DNA of 64,000 nt. Origin: Flectobacillus major DSM 103 (lineage in GTDB: Bacteria; Bacteroidota; Bacteroidia; Cytophagales; Spirosomataceae). The notes beneath the pieces are model-generated. The model was not told the origin of the DNA. It saw only the letters and a list, made by a program, of their open reading frames with translations, and did no database searches. How positions within the stretch are numbered: the stretch's first letter is position 1; each line of letters opens with the position of its first letter. Where the stretch lies: contig NZ_KE386491.1 of the NCBI RefSeq assembly GCF_000427405.1, positions 4,473,812-4,537,811 of the forward strand, in the 5' to 3' direction. A program made the translations under genes and the position numbers. Shown here in pieces: positions 1 to 10,597 of the stretch.

Positions 1-548
1 CGTTTTTAAATAAAATGGTAGACAAATATGTTATGGAAGGCGATATGGAAAAGCTCCAATTCGACTTTGATTTTATAGGTATTCAAAACTATTTCAAGCT
101 GGTGATGAAGGGTGTTTGGTGGATGCCCTATTTGAAAGCGATGGAGGTAAAACCTCACAAAAGAGGCATTCAAGACACTACCGATTTGGGTTGGGAGGTA
201 TCGCCAGAAGGTATGTATCAGATTATTCGACAGTTTGCGGGGTATCCACAAATCAAGAAAATTATGATCACCGAAAATGGAGCAGCTTTTAAAGATACTT
301 TACGTCATGGCGAAATTCATGATACTCAGCGAGTGGCATTTTATGAATCGTATTTACAAAGTATTCTAAAAGCAAAAAAAGAAGGTATCAATATTGGAGG
401 TTATATGGCATGGACGCTTACCGATAATTTTGAATGGCGCGAAGGCTATATTCCTAAATTTGGCTTGGTATATGTAGATTTCAAAACCCAAGAACGTATT
501 GTTAAAAGCTCAGGAAAATGGTTTCAGCAATTGTTAGGGGGTAAATAA
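1..548 (+). CDS. Beta-glucosidase, glycosyl hydrolase family 1 (3' part only)
   Basis: The C-terminal part of a GH1 retaining beta-glycosidase, which cleaves terminal beta-linked glucose or related sugars. The frame is open to the left edge (first full codon at base 3), so the ATG at 15 is probably internal and the gene starts outside the window. The nucleophile motif ITENG is visible, with its Glu about 87 residues after that Met. It is followed by the GH1 signature W-x-L-x-DNFEW-x-x-GY-x-x-x-FGLVYVDF, whose Trp/Glu residues bind the sugar. The C-terminus is normal for the family. The acid/base NEP motif would lie upstream and cannot be checked. It converges on ppk, with a shared hairpin terminator between them. 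The family is certain; the exact substrate is not. Confidence 0.93.
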   Translation, partial: FLNKMVDKYVMEGDMEKLQFDFDFIGIQNYFKLVMKGVWWMPYLKAMEVKPHKRGIQDTTDLGWEVSPEGMYQIIRQFAGYPQIKKIMITENGAAFKDTLRHGEIHDTQRVAFYESYLQSILKAKKEGINIGGYMAWTLTDNFEWREGYIPKFGLVYVDFKTQERIVKSSGKWFQQLLGGK

Positions 549-586
549 AAACATAGCTTCAGCCTAGTTGTGCTGAAGCTATGTTT
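549..586. terminator. Bidirectional terminator between GH1 gene and ppk
   Basis: Perfect 15-bp inverted repeat (549-563 with 572-586) around an 8-base loop. The A-rich left edge and T-rich right edge give a U-tract on both strands. It fills the gap between two convergent stop codons. Confidence 0.88.
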
Positions 587-587
587 A

Positions 588-2897
588 CTAAGACATACTT
601 TCGTATTCTACAGGGGCAGGAGCAGTGGCCTTATCAAAAATTTTGGCCGTCATTACATCCTCTATTGTTACGTGAAAGAACTCTTTATGAATATCAAATG
701 GTACAACATCAAAGTCTTCAGGATTGACACAACGACGGTATGAGCCATCTTCTTGCATTTCGTAGGTATTGACATTGTCCATCAAGTTCCATTTCAAAAG
801 ATGAATAGCTTGTTGCTTGACATGCTTGCTCACAATTTCAAAAAGAGATTCTATTCTTCTGTCAAAACTTCGTACCATAACATCGGCCGAGCCACCATAA
901 ATTTTGGGGTCGCCATTGTTATGGAAATAATAAATACGAGTATGCTCCAAAAACTCACCCACAATCGACCGCACCGTAATGTTGTCAGATAAGCCTTTTC
1001 TTTGTGGACGAATACAGCAAATACCACGAACAATCAATTGAATAGGTACACCCGCCTGCGAAGCTTTGTATAATTCGTCGATGGTGATTTTGTCTTGTAA
1101 TGAGTTGATTTTGATACAAATACCACTTGCCAATCCTGCTTTTGCATTTTTGGCTTCTTGACGAATCATATCTACCAATTTATTACGCATTTCTCGTGGA
1201 GCTGTAATCAAATGTTTGTAGCTATGTGGCTGAGAATGCCCCGTAATAACATTGAAAAACTCTGAAATATCACGTGTTATTACATCGTCGGTAGTCAACA
1301 AGCCAATATCTGTATATAATTTGGCTGTATCTTCATTATAGTTGCCCGACGATAAGTGTGCATAACTTACCACTTTGTTGCCTTCATTGCGGATTACCTG
1401 CAATAGTTTGGTATGGGTTTTTAGCCCTGGAATACCATAAATTACAAAACAGCCAGCATTTTGGAGGCGAAGAGCTTCTCGGATATTATTTTCTTCGTCA
1501 AAACGAGCCTTCACTTCAAACAATACCGAAACGTGCTTGCCATTTTCGGCAGCGTGCAAAAGGGCATCGGCAATTCTCGAATTTTTGGAAATACGATACA
1601 ACGTAATTTTGATTGCCAATACATGTGGGTCTTCGGCAGCTTGTTCTAAAAGCTGTAAAACAGGCTCAAAATTATTGTAAGGATGATGCAACAAAATATC
1701 ACCTTGCTTCATGGTCTCAAAAATATCGTCTTGCTTCATCGACGTAAGACCAAGCGGAGGTACAGGAGCGTGTTGTACCTGTAATTTTGACTTAAACTCA
1801 GGATGTTTAATAATTTGCCAGAAAGCCGTAAAGTCAATCAGGTTATTAGAAAAGAAAATACCATCTTTTTCTAGTTTCCATCGCTTCATCATCATTTCGA
1901 GCATCCATTCCGAGCAGTCGCATTCTATTTCTACACGTGTTACACGTCCAAGTCGACGGTCTTTGATTTTCTTCTTGATTTCGTCGATAAAATCTGTTTC
2001 CGAATCTTCGTGTTCAACTACATCAAAATCTCCATTGCGGGTAATTCTAAAAAGAGCAATAGAATCAATCTCAACGTTTTTGTATAATTTCCAGATTTCA
2101 TGACGGATAATTTCCTCAATCGGGAAAAACACTACTTCCTCGTCACGTTCAAAAACAAAAAAGCGTTTTAGGTTTTGAGGGATTTGTACAAAACTGATTT
2201 TTCGGCTATCGCCTTTTCCATCAGTTTTCACAAAATCTACCTCATTGTTGGGAATACGTGTTACCACCCCAAAAATCAGGGTTTTAGCCAATAAACTCGG
2301 AAAAGTGTGGGTTTGATCAAATACCATTGGCGTAAGCATTGGGTAAATAGTACGACTAAAATAGTCGGTGACCTTCTCCAATTCTTCGTTATATAAATCG
2401 CCAATTTTAATGATACGAAAGCCATTTTCGGTACAAAGAGGAACAATGTCTTCGCTATATAACCTTTGTTTTTCCTGAACAAAAGCCTGTGCAGCCGCCA
2501 TAAGGGTTTTTTTGAAAGGAATTTCTCTTAAACCCGAATAGTCGCTTCGCTCTTTGCCATAGTCGATATAATTGTAAAGCGAACCCACACGAATCGAGAA
2601 AAACTCGTCAAGATTAGAGGCTGTTATTGCTAAAAACTTTAATCTATCAAAAATATTTCTGCGAGGGTCGCGTGCTTGGTCTAATACCCTTTCATCGAAT
2701 TTTAGCCAGCTCAAATCTCTACTAATATAGTCTGACTTTTCTATTACGTCATAAGAACGATTTATGACTTTTTCAAGACGACGTTTTTCTTCTGGTGTTT
2801 GTTTCGAATTCATAAAATTACCCAAAAATGAAAAAAGATTCTCAACCAGAGAACCCATTTCACTGCGTTTACGATATTTTCTTCTTAGTCGTTGCAT
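588..2897 (-). CDS. ppk1: Polyphosphate kinase 1
   Basis: Makes inorganic polyphosphate from the gamma-phosphate of ATP, reversibly, through a phosphohistidine intermediate; usually membrane-associated. The protein has 769 residues. An N-terminal charged extension of about 55 residues precedes the first family motif (YISRDLSWLKF, about 57-67). Later come the ATP-site and phospholipase-D-like domains, with the phosphorylated His in GLKTHTK (about residue 495), the YAHLSSGNYN block, and the late block around KIYGGSADVMVRSFDRRIE. No frame interruption is seen. ATG at 2897 is used; Met14 or Met29 would shorten only the non-conserved extension. It lies 49 bases after a small gene on the same strand, so the two are probably co-transcribed. 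Confidence 0.97.
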   Translation of the reverse strand: MQRLRRKYRKRSEMGSLVENLFSFLGNFMNSKQTPEEKRRLEKVINRSYDVIEKSDYISRDLSWLKFDERVLDQARDPRRNIFDRLKFLAITASNLDEFFSIRVGSLYNYIDYGKERSDYSGLREIPFKKTLMAAAQAFVQEKQRLYSEDIVPLCTENGFRIIKIGDLYNEELEKVTDYFSRTIYPMLTPMVFDQTHTFPSLLAKTLIFGVVTRIPNNEVDFVKTDGKGDSRKISFVQIPQNLKRFFVFERDEEVVFFPIEEIIRHEIWKLYKNVEIDSIALFRITRNGDFDVVEHEDSETDFIDEIKKKIKDRRLGRVTRVEIECDCSEWMLEMMMKRWKLEKDGIFFSNNLIDFTAFWQIIKHPEFKSKLQVQHAPVPPLGLTSMKQDDIFETMKQGDILLHHPYNNFEPVLQLLEQAAEDPHVLAIKITLYRISKNSRIADALLHAAENGKHVSVLFEVKARFDEENNIREALRLQNAGCFVIYGIPGLKTHTKLLQVIRNEGNKVVSYAHLSSGNYNEDTAKLYTDIGLLTTDDVITRDISEFFNVITGHSQPHSYKHLITAPREMRNKLVDMIRQEAKNAKAGLASGICIKINSLQDKITIDELYKASQAGVPIQLIVRGICCIRPQRKGLSDNITVRSIVGEFLEHTRIYYFHNNGDPKIYGGSADVMVRSFDRRIESLFEIVSKHVKQQAIHLLKWNLMDNVNTYEMQEDGSYRRCVNPEDFDVVPFDIHKEFFHVTIEDVMTAKIFDKATAPAPVEYESMS

Positions 2898-2946
2898 AAA
2901 TTTTCAGAGGTTATACTTCAAAACCTTAACGAAAACCTTGCTATTA

Positions 2947-3165
2947 TTATTCTTTGATTCCACCTTTAATAGCTTCGTAATCTGAGCGTAAACGCCCCAT
3001 TTCTTTCACCAAAAATGTTTGAAGTTGTTCATTAAAACTTTTTTGGTCTTCTTCTGAAAGAGAGGCATAAAAATCTTTTAATTCTTGATTGATTGCCGCT
3101 CGTTCTTCTGCAGAACCAGCATTCATTGAACGAATGTGATATTGTTTGAAATTAAATTCTGGCAT
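2947..3165 (-). CDS. Small charged protein upstream of ppk1
   Basis: A 72-residue soluble protein that I do not recognise. It begins MPEFNFKQYHIRSMNAGSAE and is then almost entirely charged helix (many E, K, Q and R), with no signal peptide, cysteine or membrane segment. The wording EERAAINQELKDFYASLSEE resembles a short helical hairpin. It is probably real: it has an ATG start, amphipathic composition throughout, no competing ORF, and tight spacing (49 bases) ahead of ppk1 on the same strand. A role linked to polyphosphate kinase is inferred from position only. Confidence 0.7.
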   Translation of the reverse strand: MPEFNFKQYHIRSMNAGSAEERAAINQELKDFYASLSEEDQKSFNEQLQTFLVKEMGRLRSDYEAIKGGIKE

Positions 3166-3436
3166 TGTAAATGTGGAAAAGACAAATTTAAGGTTTCTGT
3201 ACCGATACTCATGTTATCAAAATGTTAAATTAATGAAAGAGAAGGCTTTTAAAAAATTTATGGAGGGAAATGTTTTATCAATTGCAGAAAAAATATCACT
3301 TTGTCCGAGTTTTTGCCATAACCTGTTGTATCGTACTTTTGCTTTTTATAAAAAATGGAGTATTCCTTGTGTTAAATAATGTCGTATTCTTATCTTATAT
3401 AATAGCACTAATTTAGCGTTGGGTTTTGTTTGATTA

Positions 3437-3474
3437 ATTATTTTTAAGTCATGTTTTTATGACTTAAAAATAAT
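3437..3474. repeat. Perfect 16-bp inverted repeat
   Basis: Arms 3437-3452 and 3459-3474 pair perfectly around a 6-base loop. The core is AAGTCAT/ATGACTT flanked by A/T runs, so the hairpin ends in a U-rich tract on either strand. It may act as a second terminator or as an operator. Confidence 0.65.
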
Positions 3475-3491
3475 GATTGGTTCAACAAAAA

Positions 3492-3524
3492 TACCCCTAT
3501 ATAGCCGAGGCCATAATAGGGGTA
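3492..3524 (-). terminator. Terminator of the PEBP gene
   Basis: Stem TACCCCTAT / ATAGGGGTA (3492-3500 with 3516-3524). On the minus strand it is followed by a T-rich tract. It lies about 75 bases after the stop of the gene at 3598-4146. Confidence 0.75.
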
Positions 3525-3597
3525 CAAAAACACTAATAGAGTTATATGTAAAAATCAAATAGTTGCCAATTTTTTGAATATACAACCTTCTTGTTTT

Positions 3598-4146
3598 CTA
3601 GCGGCTGTAGTACGATACAATTGAAGCTTTTGCCAATGTATTTTGCCACAGGTAATAACCCACAATAGAAGGGTTGGTGTTTTCATCTAAGCCTAATTTA
3701 TCGGTTTTGAGAGCATGTACTGTAAATATGTATTGGTGAATACCATGACCCACAGGAGGACAAGCTCCGCCAAATCCTTTTGCTCCGTAGCTAGTAACAC
3801 TTTGAATTGCACCTTTAGGGCTTAATCCTTTGCTAAGGTCGCCAGCACCCGCTTTTAATTCTTTGATGTTAGCAGGAATATCAAATACTACCCAATGCCA
3901 AAAACCACTACCCGTTGGAGCATCGGGGTCATAAACCGTAATAGCAAAGCTTTTTGTACCTTCTGGAGCATTTTCCCAAAGTAACTGCGGTGAAATATTT
4001 TCACCACTACAGCCAAAGCCATTAAATTCTTGTTTTTTGGTGAATTGTCCTCCAATATCATTACTTTTTAAAGTGAATGTTTGGGCATTTACTCCTGCAA
4101 AAGCACATAATAGGAGTAATAAAAGCAGTAATTTTGAGCGTAACAT
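3598..4146 (-). CDS. YbhB/YbcL (PEBP/Raf-kinase-inhibitor-like) family protein, exported
   Basis: 182 residues. An N-terminal signal peptide (Lys/Arg, a Leu-rich stretch, then AFAGVNA just before the mature start) indicates the periplasm. The mature part has the PEBP signature: DPDAPTGSGFWHWVVFDIP, then YGAKGFGGACPPVGHGIHQY, which form the conserved anion-binding pocket (D-x-D, H-x-W, GPxPP-x-G-x-H type). Bacterial PEBPs of this type bind small ligands; their physiological role is poorly known. It is monocistronic, followed by its own hairpin terminator. The family call is firm; no specific function can be given. Confidence 0.93.
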   Translation of the reverse strand: MLRSKLLLLLLLLCAFAGVNAQTFTLKSNDIGGQFTKKQEFNGFGCSGENISPQLLWENAPEGTKSFAITVYDPDAPTGSGFWHWVVFDIPANIKELKAGAGDLSKGLSPKGAIQSVTSYGAKGFGGACPPVGHGIHQYIFTVHALKTDKLGLDENTNPSIVGYYLWQNTLAKASIVSYYSR

Positions 4147-4251
4147 AAATGTTATAGGGTTTTGATTGATAATTTTTTATGATACAAAATTATATTTTTT
4201 ACCACTTATTTTACTATTGGTTTTGGGTTAATAACTTATGAAAAAAGCTCA

Positions 4252-5094
4252 TTATACTTGTCTTGGGCTTATGCCAAATTGGTGCTTGAAGGCTGCACTA
4301 AAATTGGATAGATTTTCGTAGCCAAAATCAAAGAAAATCTCTGATGCTGTAGCTTCGCCTTTGGTCAGTATTTCTTTGGCCTTGGCAAGGCGTTTGCTTT
4401 GAAGCCACTTGCCTGGACTTTCATGATAGATTTGTTGAAAATGCCGCTTGAAAGTAGAAAGGCTCATGTTGCAGAGAAAAGCCATTTCGTCGAGGCTTAG
4501 GTTGGCATAAAGATTGTTTTCAACGACCGTTCTAAAGGATATTTCTTGGTTATTTACAGGTAGTTCTACAAGAAACTGGACAAACGACTGTCCGTATTTT
4601 TCTTGTAAATACAATAATATTTCTTCGAGCTTGATATGCAACATACGCTCGGAAACAGTAGTATTGCTATTGAGGAAATACTTGAGTGATTCAATAAAAT
4701 GCAGTATGAAATCATCTTTTTCGATGATAAAAAAGGGCTTGATGTATTTTTTGGGCTTGGTATAAGTACTCGGTAATGGGTATTTCAACAAAAAATCAGC
4801 TACGTTTTTTTGCGAGAAAAAAAGTAAGATACTTTGATAAAAACGAGACTCACCCAAGCATTCCGACATCAGACAATTGCCCGAAGCCATTAGTAGGGCT
4901 TGGCTTGGGTTGATAGTTACTGTATTTTCAGAAAAATGCACCTTTTTTTCGCCCTGAACCAAGAAACTAAATACATTTTGTTGCAGGCTCACTTTGTTGT
5001 TGATATTATGCTCATTTACATGATAATCGAATATGTTTATATCATGAGGTGGATTTTGGGGAAATAGCTGATTAGGAATAATATGTAGTTCCAT
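4252..5094 (-). CDS. AraC family transcriptional regulator
   Basis: A DNA-binding regulator of about 280 residues. The C-terminal 100 residues carry the double helix-turn-helix of AraC/XylS proteins: LSLDEMAFLCNMSLSTFKRHF, then SEIFFDFGYENLSNFSAAFK and the closing FGISPRQV. The N-terminal about 170 residues look like a cupin-type sensor (FSENTVTINPSQALLMASGNCL, akin to AraC ligand-binding domains); the ligand is unknown. The reading frame could extend to a TTG at 5127, but the ATG at 5094 is more likely because it begins the conserved-looking MELHIIPNQLF. It has no clear target next door: the PEBP gene lies downstream on the same strand, 105 bases away, and is the nearest candidate. Confidence 0.93.
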   Translation of the reverse strand: MELHIIPNQLFPQNPPHDINIFDYHVNEHNINNKVSLQQNVFSFLVQGEKKVHFSENTVTINPSQALLMASGNCLMSECLGESRFYQSILLFFSQKNVADFLLKYPLPSTYTKPKKYIKPFFIIEKDDFILHFIESLKYFLNSNTTVSERMLHIKLEEILLYLQEKYGQSFVQFLVELPVNNQEISFRTVVENNLYANLSLDEMAFLCNMSLSTFKRHFQQIYHESPGKWLQSKRLAKAKEILTKGEATASEIFFDFGYENLSNFSAAFKHQFGISPRQV

Positions 5095-5201
5095 AGTCTT
5101 GTTATATTGAAGCAGTTTTAACGGCAATTTGGTTACAATATATAAGTTAGTAACGGCAAGGCAATGGCGATTGTTCGGAATATCTTGACCAACAAAAAAA
5201 C

Positions 5202-5477
5202 ATGAGTTTTTAAGTAATATTAAAAGAGGCCTCCTATTGGTGTTTGTTGGGATTCATAAGGTAGGCCGTCAAGTGAATTTTGATGAGGCTTATCAATTGC
5301 TCAAATGAGAGAAATTTAGGAGGTATTCATACAAAAGGCGGTCGAAAAACAATTTTCGACCGCCTTTTGTATGTTAAATGTCAGCATGACACATCTTTAG
5401 TTGCAAAGCATTGCGTCACTACTGGTAAAAAGCATCTTCAAAAATAATCACTCATACCTAAATTTAGGATGACTCAT
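5202..5477 (+). mobile_element. MITE-like element, copy A
   Basis: 276-bp non-coding element. Its right end, read inward, is ATGAGTCATCCTAAATT; the left end is ATGAGT followed by TTTTAAGTAATATT and lacks 9 bases present in copy C. It contains segments shared with copy C (for example TGTTTGTTGGGATTCAT, TCAATTGCTCAAATGA and CAAAAATAATCACT) and a 21-bp internal hairpin. It encodes no protein. It ends 23 bases after the gyrB stop codon, so it probably also supplies the gyrB transcript end. Copies B and C lie at 29944 and 34831. Confidence 0.8.
5328..5373. terminator. Internal hairpin of element A, likely gyrB terminator
   Basis: Perfect 21-bp stem (5328-5348 with 5353-5373) and a 4-base loop. 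The core GGCGGTCGAAAA is flanked by A4/T4, so both strands end in U-rich tracts. The same place in elements B and C holds equivalent hairpins with compensating changes. Confidence 0.75.
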
Positions 5478-5500
5478 ACTAGAATACTTTAGCAAAAATA

Positions 5501-7935
<2,435 letters not shown>

Positions 7936-9456
7936 CTAGTGTTTGAAGTGACGAACGCCTGTCATTACCATAGCCAATCCGTTGGCATCGCAATAAGCAA
8001 TAGAATCTTTGTCTTTGATAGAACCGCCTGGCTGAACCACTGCCGAAATACCTGCTTTGTGAGCAATTTCTACACAGTCGGGGAAAGGGAAGAAAGCATC
8101 AGATGCCATTACAGAGCCATTTAAGTCAAAGCCAAACTCGGCAGCTTTTTCGATAGCTTGTTTTAAAGCATCCACACGAGAAGTTTGTCCTACACCACTA
8201 GCCAATAACTGACCTTCTTTTGCCAGAATAATGGTATTTGATTTAGTATGTTTACAAACCTTCAAGGCAAATTCCAAAGCTTTCAATTCTGATTCAGTTG
8301 GAGCTTTTTCGGTCACTGTACGCATTTGAGCGGCTGTTTCAGTCGACAAATCTTTGTCTTGTTCCAGTACGCCATTCAATAATGTTTTGAACATTTTCTT
8401 ACCAAAAGCTACTTCATTGCGTTTCAATAAGATTCTGTTTTTCTTGGTTTTCAAAATTGTCAAAGCCTCTTCTGTGAAAGACGGAGCAATCAAGATTTCG
8501 AAGAATAACGAGTTCATAGCTTCAGCAGCAGCAGCATCAACTTCGCCGTTGGTTGCCAATACACCACCAAATGCAGAAATAGTATCGCAAGCAAAAGCAT
8601 TCAAATATGCCTGCTGAACCGTTGCCGCACTGGCTACACCACAGGCATTGGTGTGTTTGATGATTACAAACGACGTTTCTGTAAACTCATCTAATAAAGT
8701 AATACAAGCATCTACGTCAACCAAATTGTTGTACGAAAGCTCTTTGCCGTTCAATTTCTCAAACAAAGCATTCAAATCGCCATAAAAAGTAGCCGATTGG
8801 TGAGGGTTTTCGCCATAACGCAATGACTGATTTGGTAACGATTTGAAATCGTAGATATCGGTAGTATTGCCAGAAAAATACGCATGAATAGCCGTATCGT
8901 AGTGCGACGAAACACCAAATGCCAACATAGCAAAACGCTTGCGGTCGGCAAGGTCGGTAGCACCATCCTTGGCTTGCAGCAAGCCCAATACTTCGGCATA
9001 TTGAGTACGTGACGAAACAATCAATACATCATTGAAGTTTTTGGCAGCACCACGAATCAAAGAAATACCTCCGATGTCGATTTTTTCGATAATATCGTCT
9101 TCTGAAGCACCGCTAGCTACAGTTTCTTCAAATGGATAAAGGTCAACAATTACCAAGTCAATAGAAGGAATTTCGAATTGAGCGGCTGTTTGCACATCAC
9201 CTTCATTGTCACGACGGTATAAAATTCCACCAAATACTTTTGGGTGCAAGGTTTTTACACGACCGCCAAAGATAGAAGGGTAACTCGTAAGGTCTTCTAC
9301 GGCAGTTACAGGAATACCCATTTCTTCGATGAAAGTTTGAGTACCACCCGTCGAGTAAAGTTTTACACCGTTGTTGTGGAGGAGTTCAACAATTGGAGCG
9401 AGTCCGTCTTTGTAATAAACCGAAATGAGAGCTGATTGGATTTTTTTGGATGACAT
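7936..9456 (-). CDS. purH: Bifunctional AICAR transformylase / IMP cyclohydrolase
   Basis: Catalyses the last two steps of purine synthesis: formylation of AICAR with 10-formyl-THF, then ring closure to IMP. 506 residues, the usual size. The N-terminal MGS-type cyclohydrolase domain (about 1-190) shows YSTGGT, and YPSIFGGRVKTLHPK. The transformylase domain follows, with LRYGENPHQSATFYG, SYNNLVDVDACI, the catalytic Lys-His in IIKHTNACG, then SDAFFPFPDCV and QPGGSIKDKD. The C-terminus GVRHFKH is typical. Monocistronic; cytoplasmic. Confidence 0.97.
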   Translation of the reverse strand: MSSKKIQSALISVYYKDGLAPIVELLHNNGVKLYSTGGTQTFIEEMGIPVTAVEDLTSYPSIFGGRVKTLHPKVFGGILYRRDNEGDVQTAAQFEIPSIDLVIVDLYPFEETVASGASEDDIIEKIDIGGISLIRGAAKNFNDVLIVSSRTQYAEVLGLLQAKDGATDLADRKRFAMLAFGVSSHYDTAIHAYFSGNTTDIYDFKSLPNQSLRYGENPHQSATFYGDLNALFEKLNGKELSYNNLVDVDACITLLDEFTETSFVIIKHTNACGVASAATVQQAYLNAFACDTISAFGGVLATNGEVDAAAAEAMNSLFFEILIAPSFTEEALTILKTKKNRILLKRNEVAFGKKMFKTLLNGVLEQDKDLSTETAAQMRTVTEKAPTESELKALEFALKVCKHTKSNTIILAKEGQLLASGVGQTSRVDALKQAIEKAAEFGFDLNGSVMASDAFFPFPDCVEIAHKAGISAVVQPGGSIKDKDSIAYCDANGLAMVMTGVRHFKH

Positions 9457-9941
9457 TTTCTTTTGTACATTATCAGTTTATCTGCCTGTTTATGCTCGTT
9501 GTTATGGTATTTTGAGTCAAACAGATAACCTCGTCAGAATGAAAGCACAAAAATAATCAATTTTGTATTTTTCATAGTGTTTTGTATTAAATTTATGTCA
9601 AATGAATAACTATTTGTAGTTATTGCTTTTGCTTCAAAAGCAATAAGGCATATAATCTTAGAAACCCGAAAAGGTACTTTTATCCTTGGCAAAAAACAGC
9701 AAATGGAATAATTCTTGACGAGGATACTGTAGAAGCAATAGAGCATATCGCCAAATAAAGAAGATTTAATAAAGATTAGTCATTATCACGAATTATATTT
9801 GATAGAACATTTAACGCAATCGGATAGCCTCAGAATACAAGGCTATTGAGCAATATCAAGAGGTTTGGCCATACAAATCATAGCCCGATACTGCATAACA
9901 ATGTTTAATTTGTTTTGTATTTAAACCACAATTCTAAAGCA
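9457..9941. other. Intergenic region upstream of purH and the SGNH hydrolase
   Basis: 485 bases between divergent genes. A perfect plus-strand TATATTTG box lies at 9794-9801 and could serve the hydrolase gene, though no good -33 TTG precedes it. A frame at about 9645-9757 reads like the end of a degraded gene (listed separately). Nothing else is supported. Confidence 0.55.
9645..9757 (+). pseudogene. Possible remnant of a coding sequence
   Basis: A frame without a usable start codon reads ...NLRNPKRYFYPWQKTANG, then IILDEDTVEAIEHIAK, and stops at TAA. The composition looks protein-like (aromatic core, then an acidic helix), unlike the surrounding AT-rich spacer. It could be the tail of a decayed gene or pure chance; I do not recognise the family. 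Confidence 0.25.
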
Positions 9942-10571
9942 ATGTTTTGGTACGAAGAAGAAGTTAAAAGATTAGAAAAACAACAAACCCCACTAGTATA
10001 TCAACCCAAAACAGCTTTTTATGGAAGCTCTACTTTTACGCTCTGGAGTAGCCTGTACGAAGATTTTGAGGATTTTAAGCCCGTTAATTTAGGTTTTGGT
10101 GGTTCTACATTGGCTGCATGTGCATGGTATTTCGACAGGGTTTTTACTTTGTATCCCAACATCAATTCAGTGGTAATATATGCAGGTGATAACGATTTGA
10201 GCAATAACCGCCACCCCGAAGAAATATATTTGTTTTTGTTTCAATTATTTGAAAAAATCCAAGAGCGTTATGGAGCTATCGACTGTACGTATGTGTCCAT
10301 TAAGCCAAGTCCAGTGAGGTGGTATTTGAACGACCAAGTTAAATACACCAATATGATTATCAAAAATGAAATAGATGCCCGCCAAAATCCATGCTGGCAT
10401 TATATAAATATCTACGATAGTTTTTTGGATTATGATAACAAACCCAATCCCAAATACTATGAAGCCGATGGATTGCATTTTAACAAATCAGGGCATAATA
10501 TCCTCAAAGCGCTTTTGCTCAGGCACTTGACTTCTCGGGTGTCTTCAGATTCATCGACAACCAATACATAA
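9942..10571 (+). CDS. SGNH/GDSL-family hydrolase
   Basis: About 209 residues. The SGNH hydrolase blocks can be read in order: block I YGSSTFTLW (catalytic Ser), block II GFGGST (oxyanion Gly), block III AGDNDL (G-x-N-D, the Asn), and block V ADGLHFN (D-x-x-H, the catalytic Asp/His). Such enzymes cleave acyl or acetyl esters on lipids or carbohydrates. No signal peptide is seen, so it is probably cytoplasmic. The frame extends to a TTG at 9915, but ATG 9942 is preferred. The next gene, an alpha/beta-fold esterase, follows 26 bases later on the same strand, which suggests a two-gene esterase operon. Confidence 0.9.
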   Translation: MFWYEEEVKRLEKQQTPLVYQPKTAFYGSSTFTLWSSLYEDFEDFKPVNLGFGGSTLAACAWYFDRVFTLYPNINSVVIYAGDNDLSNNRHPEEIYLFLFQLFEKIQERYGAIDCTYVSIKPSPVRWYLNDQVKYTNMIIKNEIDARQNPCWHYINIYDSFLDYDNKPNPKYYEADGLHFNKSGHNILKALLLRHLTSRVSSDSSTTNT

Positions 10572-10597
10572 CTCTAAGTCGCCAACCTCAGTAACTC

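Larger units (their letters stand above)
3166..3597. other. Intergenic region, divergent/3' flank, two hairpins
   Basis: 432 bases without a convincing gene; the plus-strand reading of 77 codons here has no recognisable content. It holds the upstream region of the small gene at 2947-3165, a 16-bp AT-rich palindrome (3437-3474) and the terminator of the PEBP gene (3492-3524). Confidence 0.7.

Noticed and set aside
1711-2103. 130-codon plus-strand frame inside ppk1
   Set aside because: Antisense shadow; no motif, and ppk1 is certain.
3146-3379. 77-codon plus-strand frame in the spacer after 3165
   Set aside because: It starts inside the small gene and has no conserved look, and Cys/Phe-rich content typical of chance AT-rich frames.
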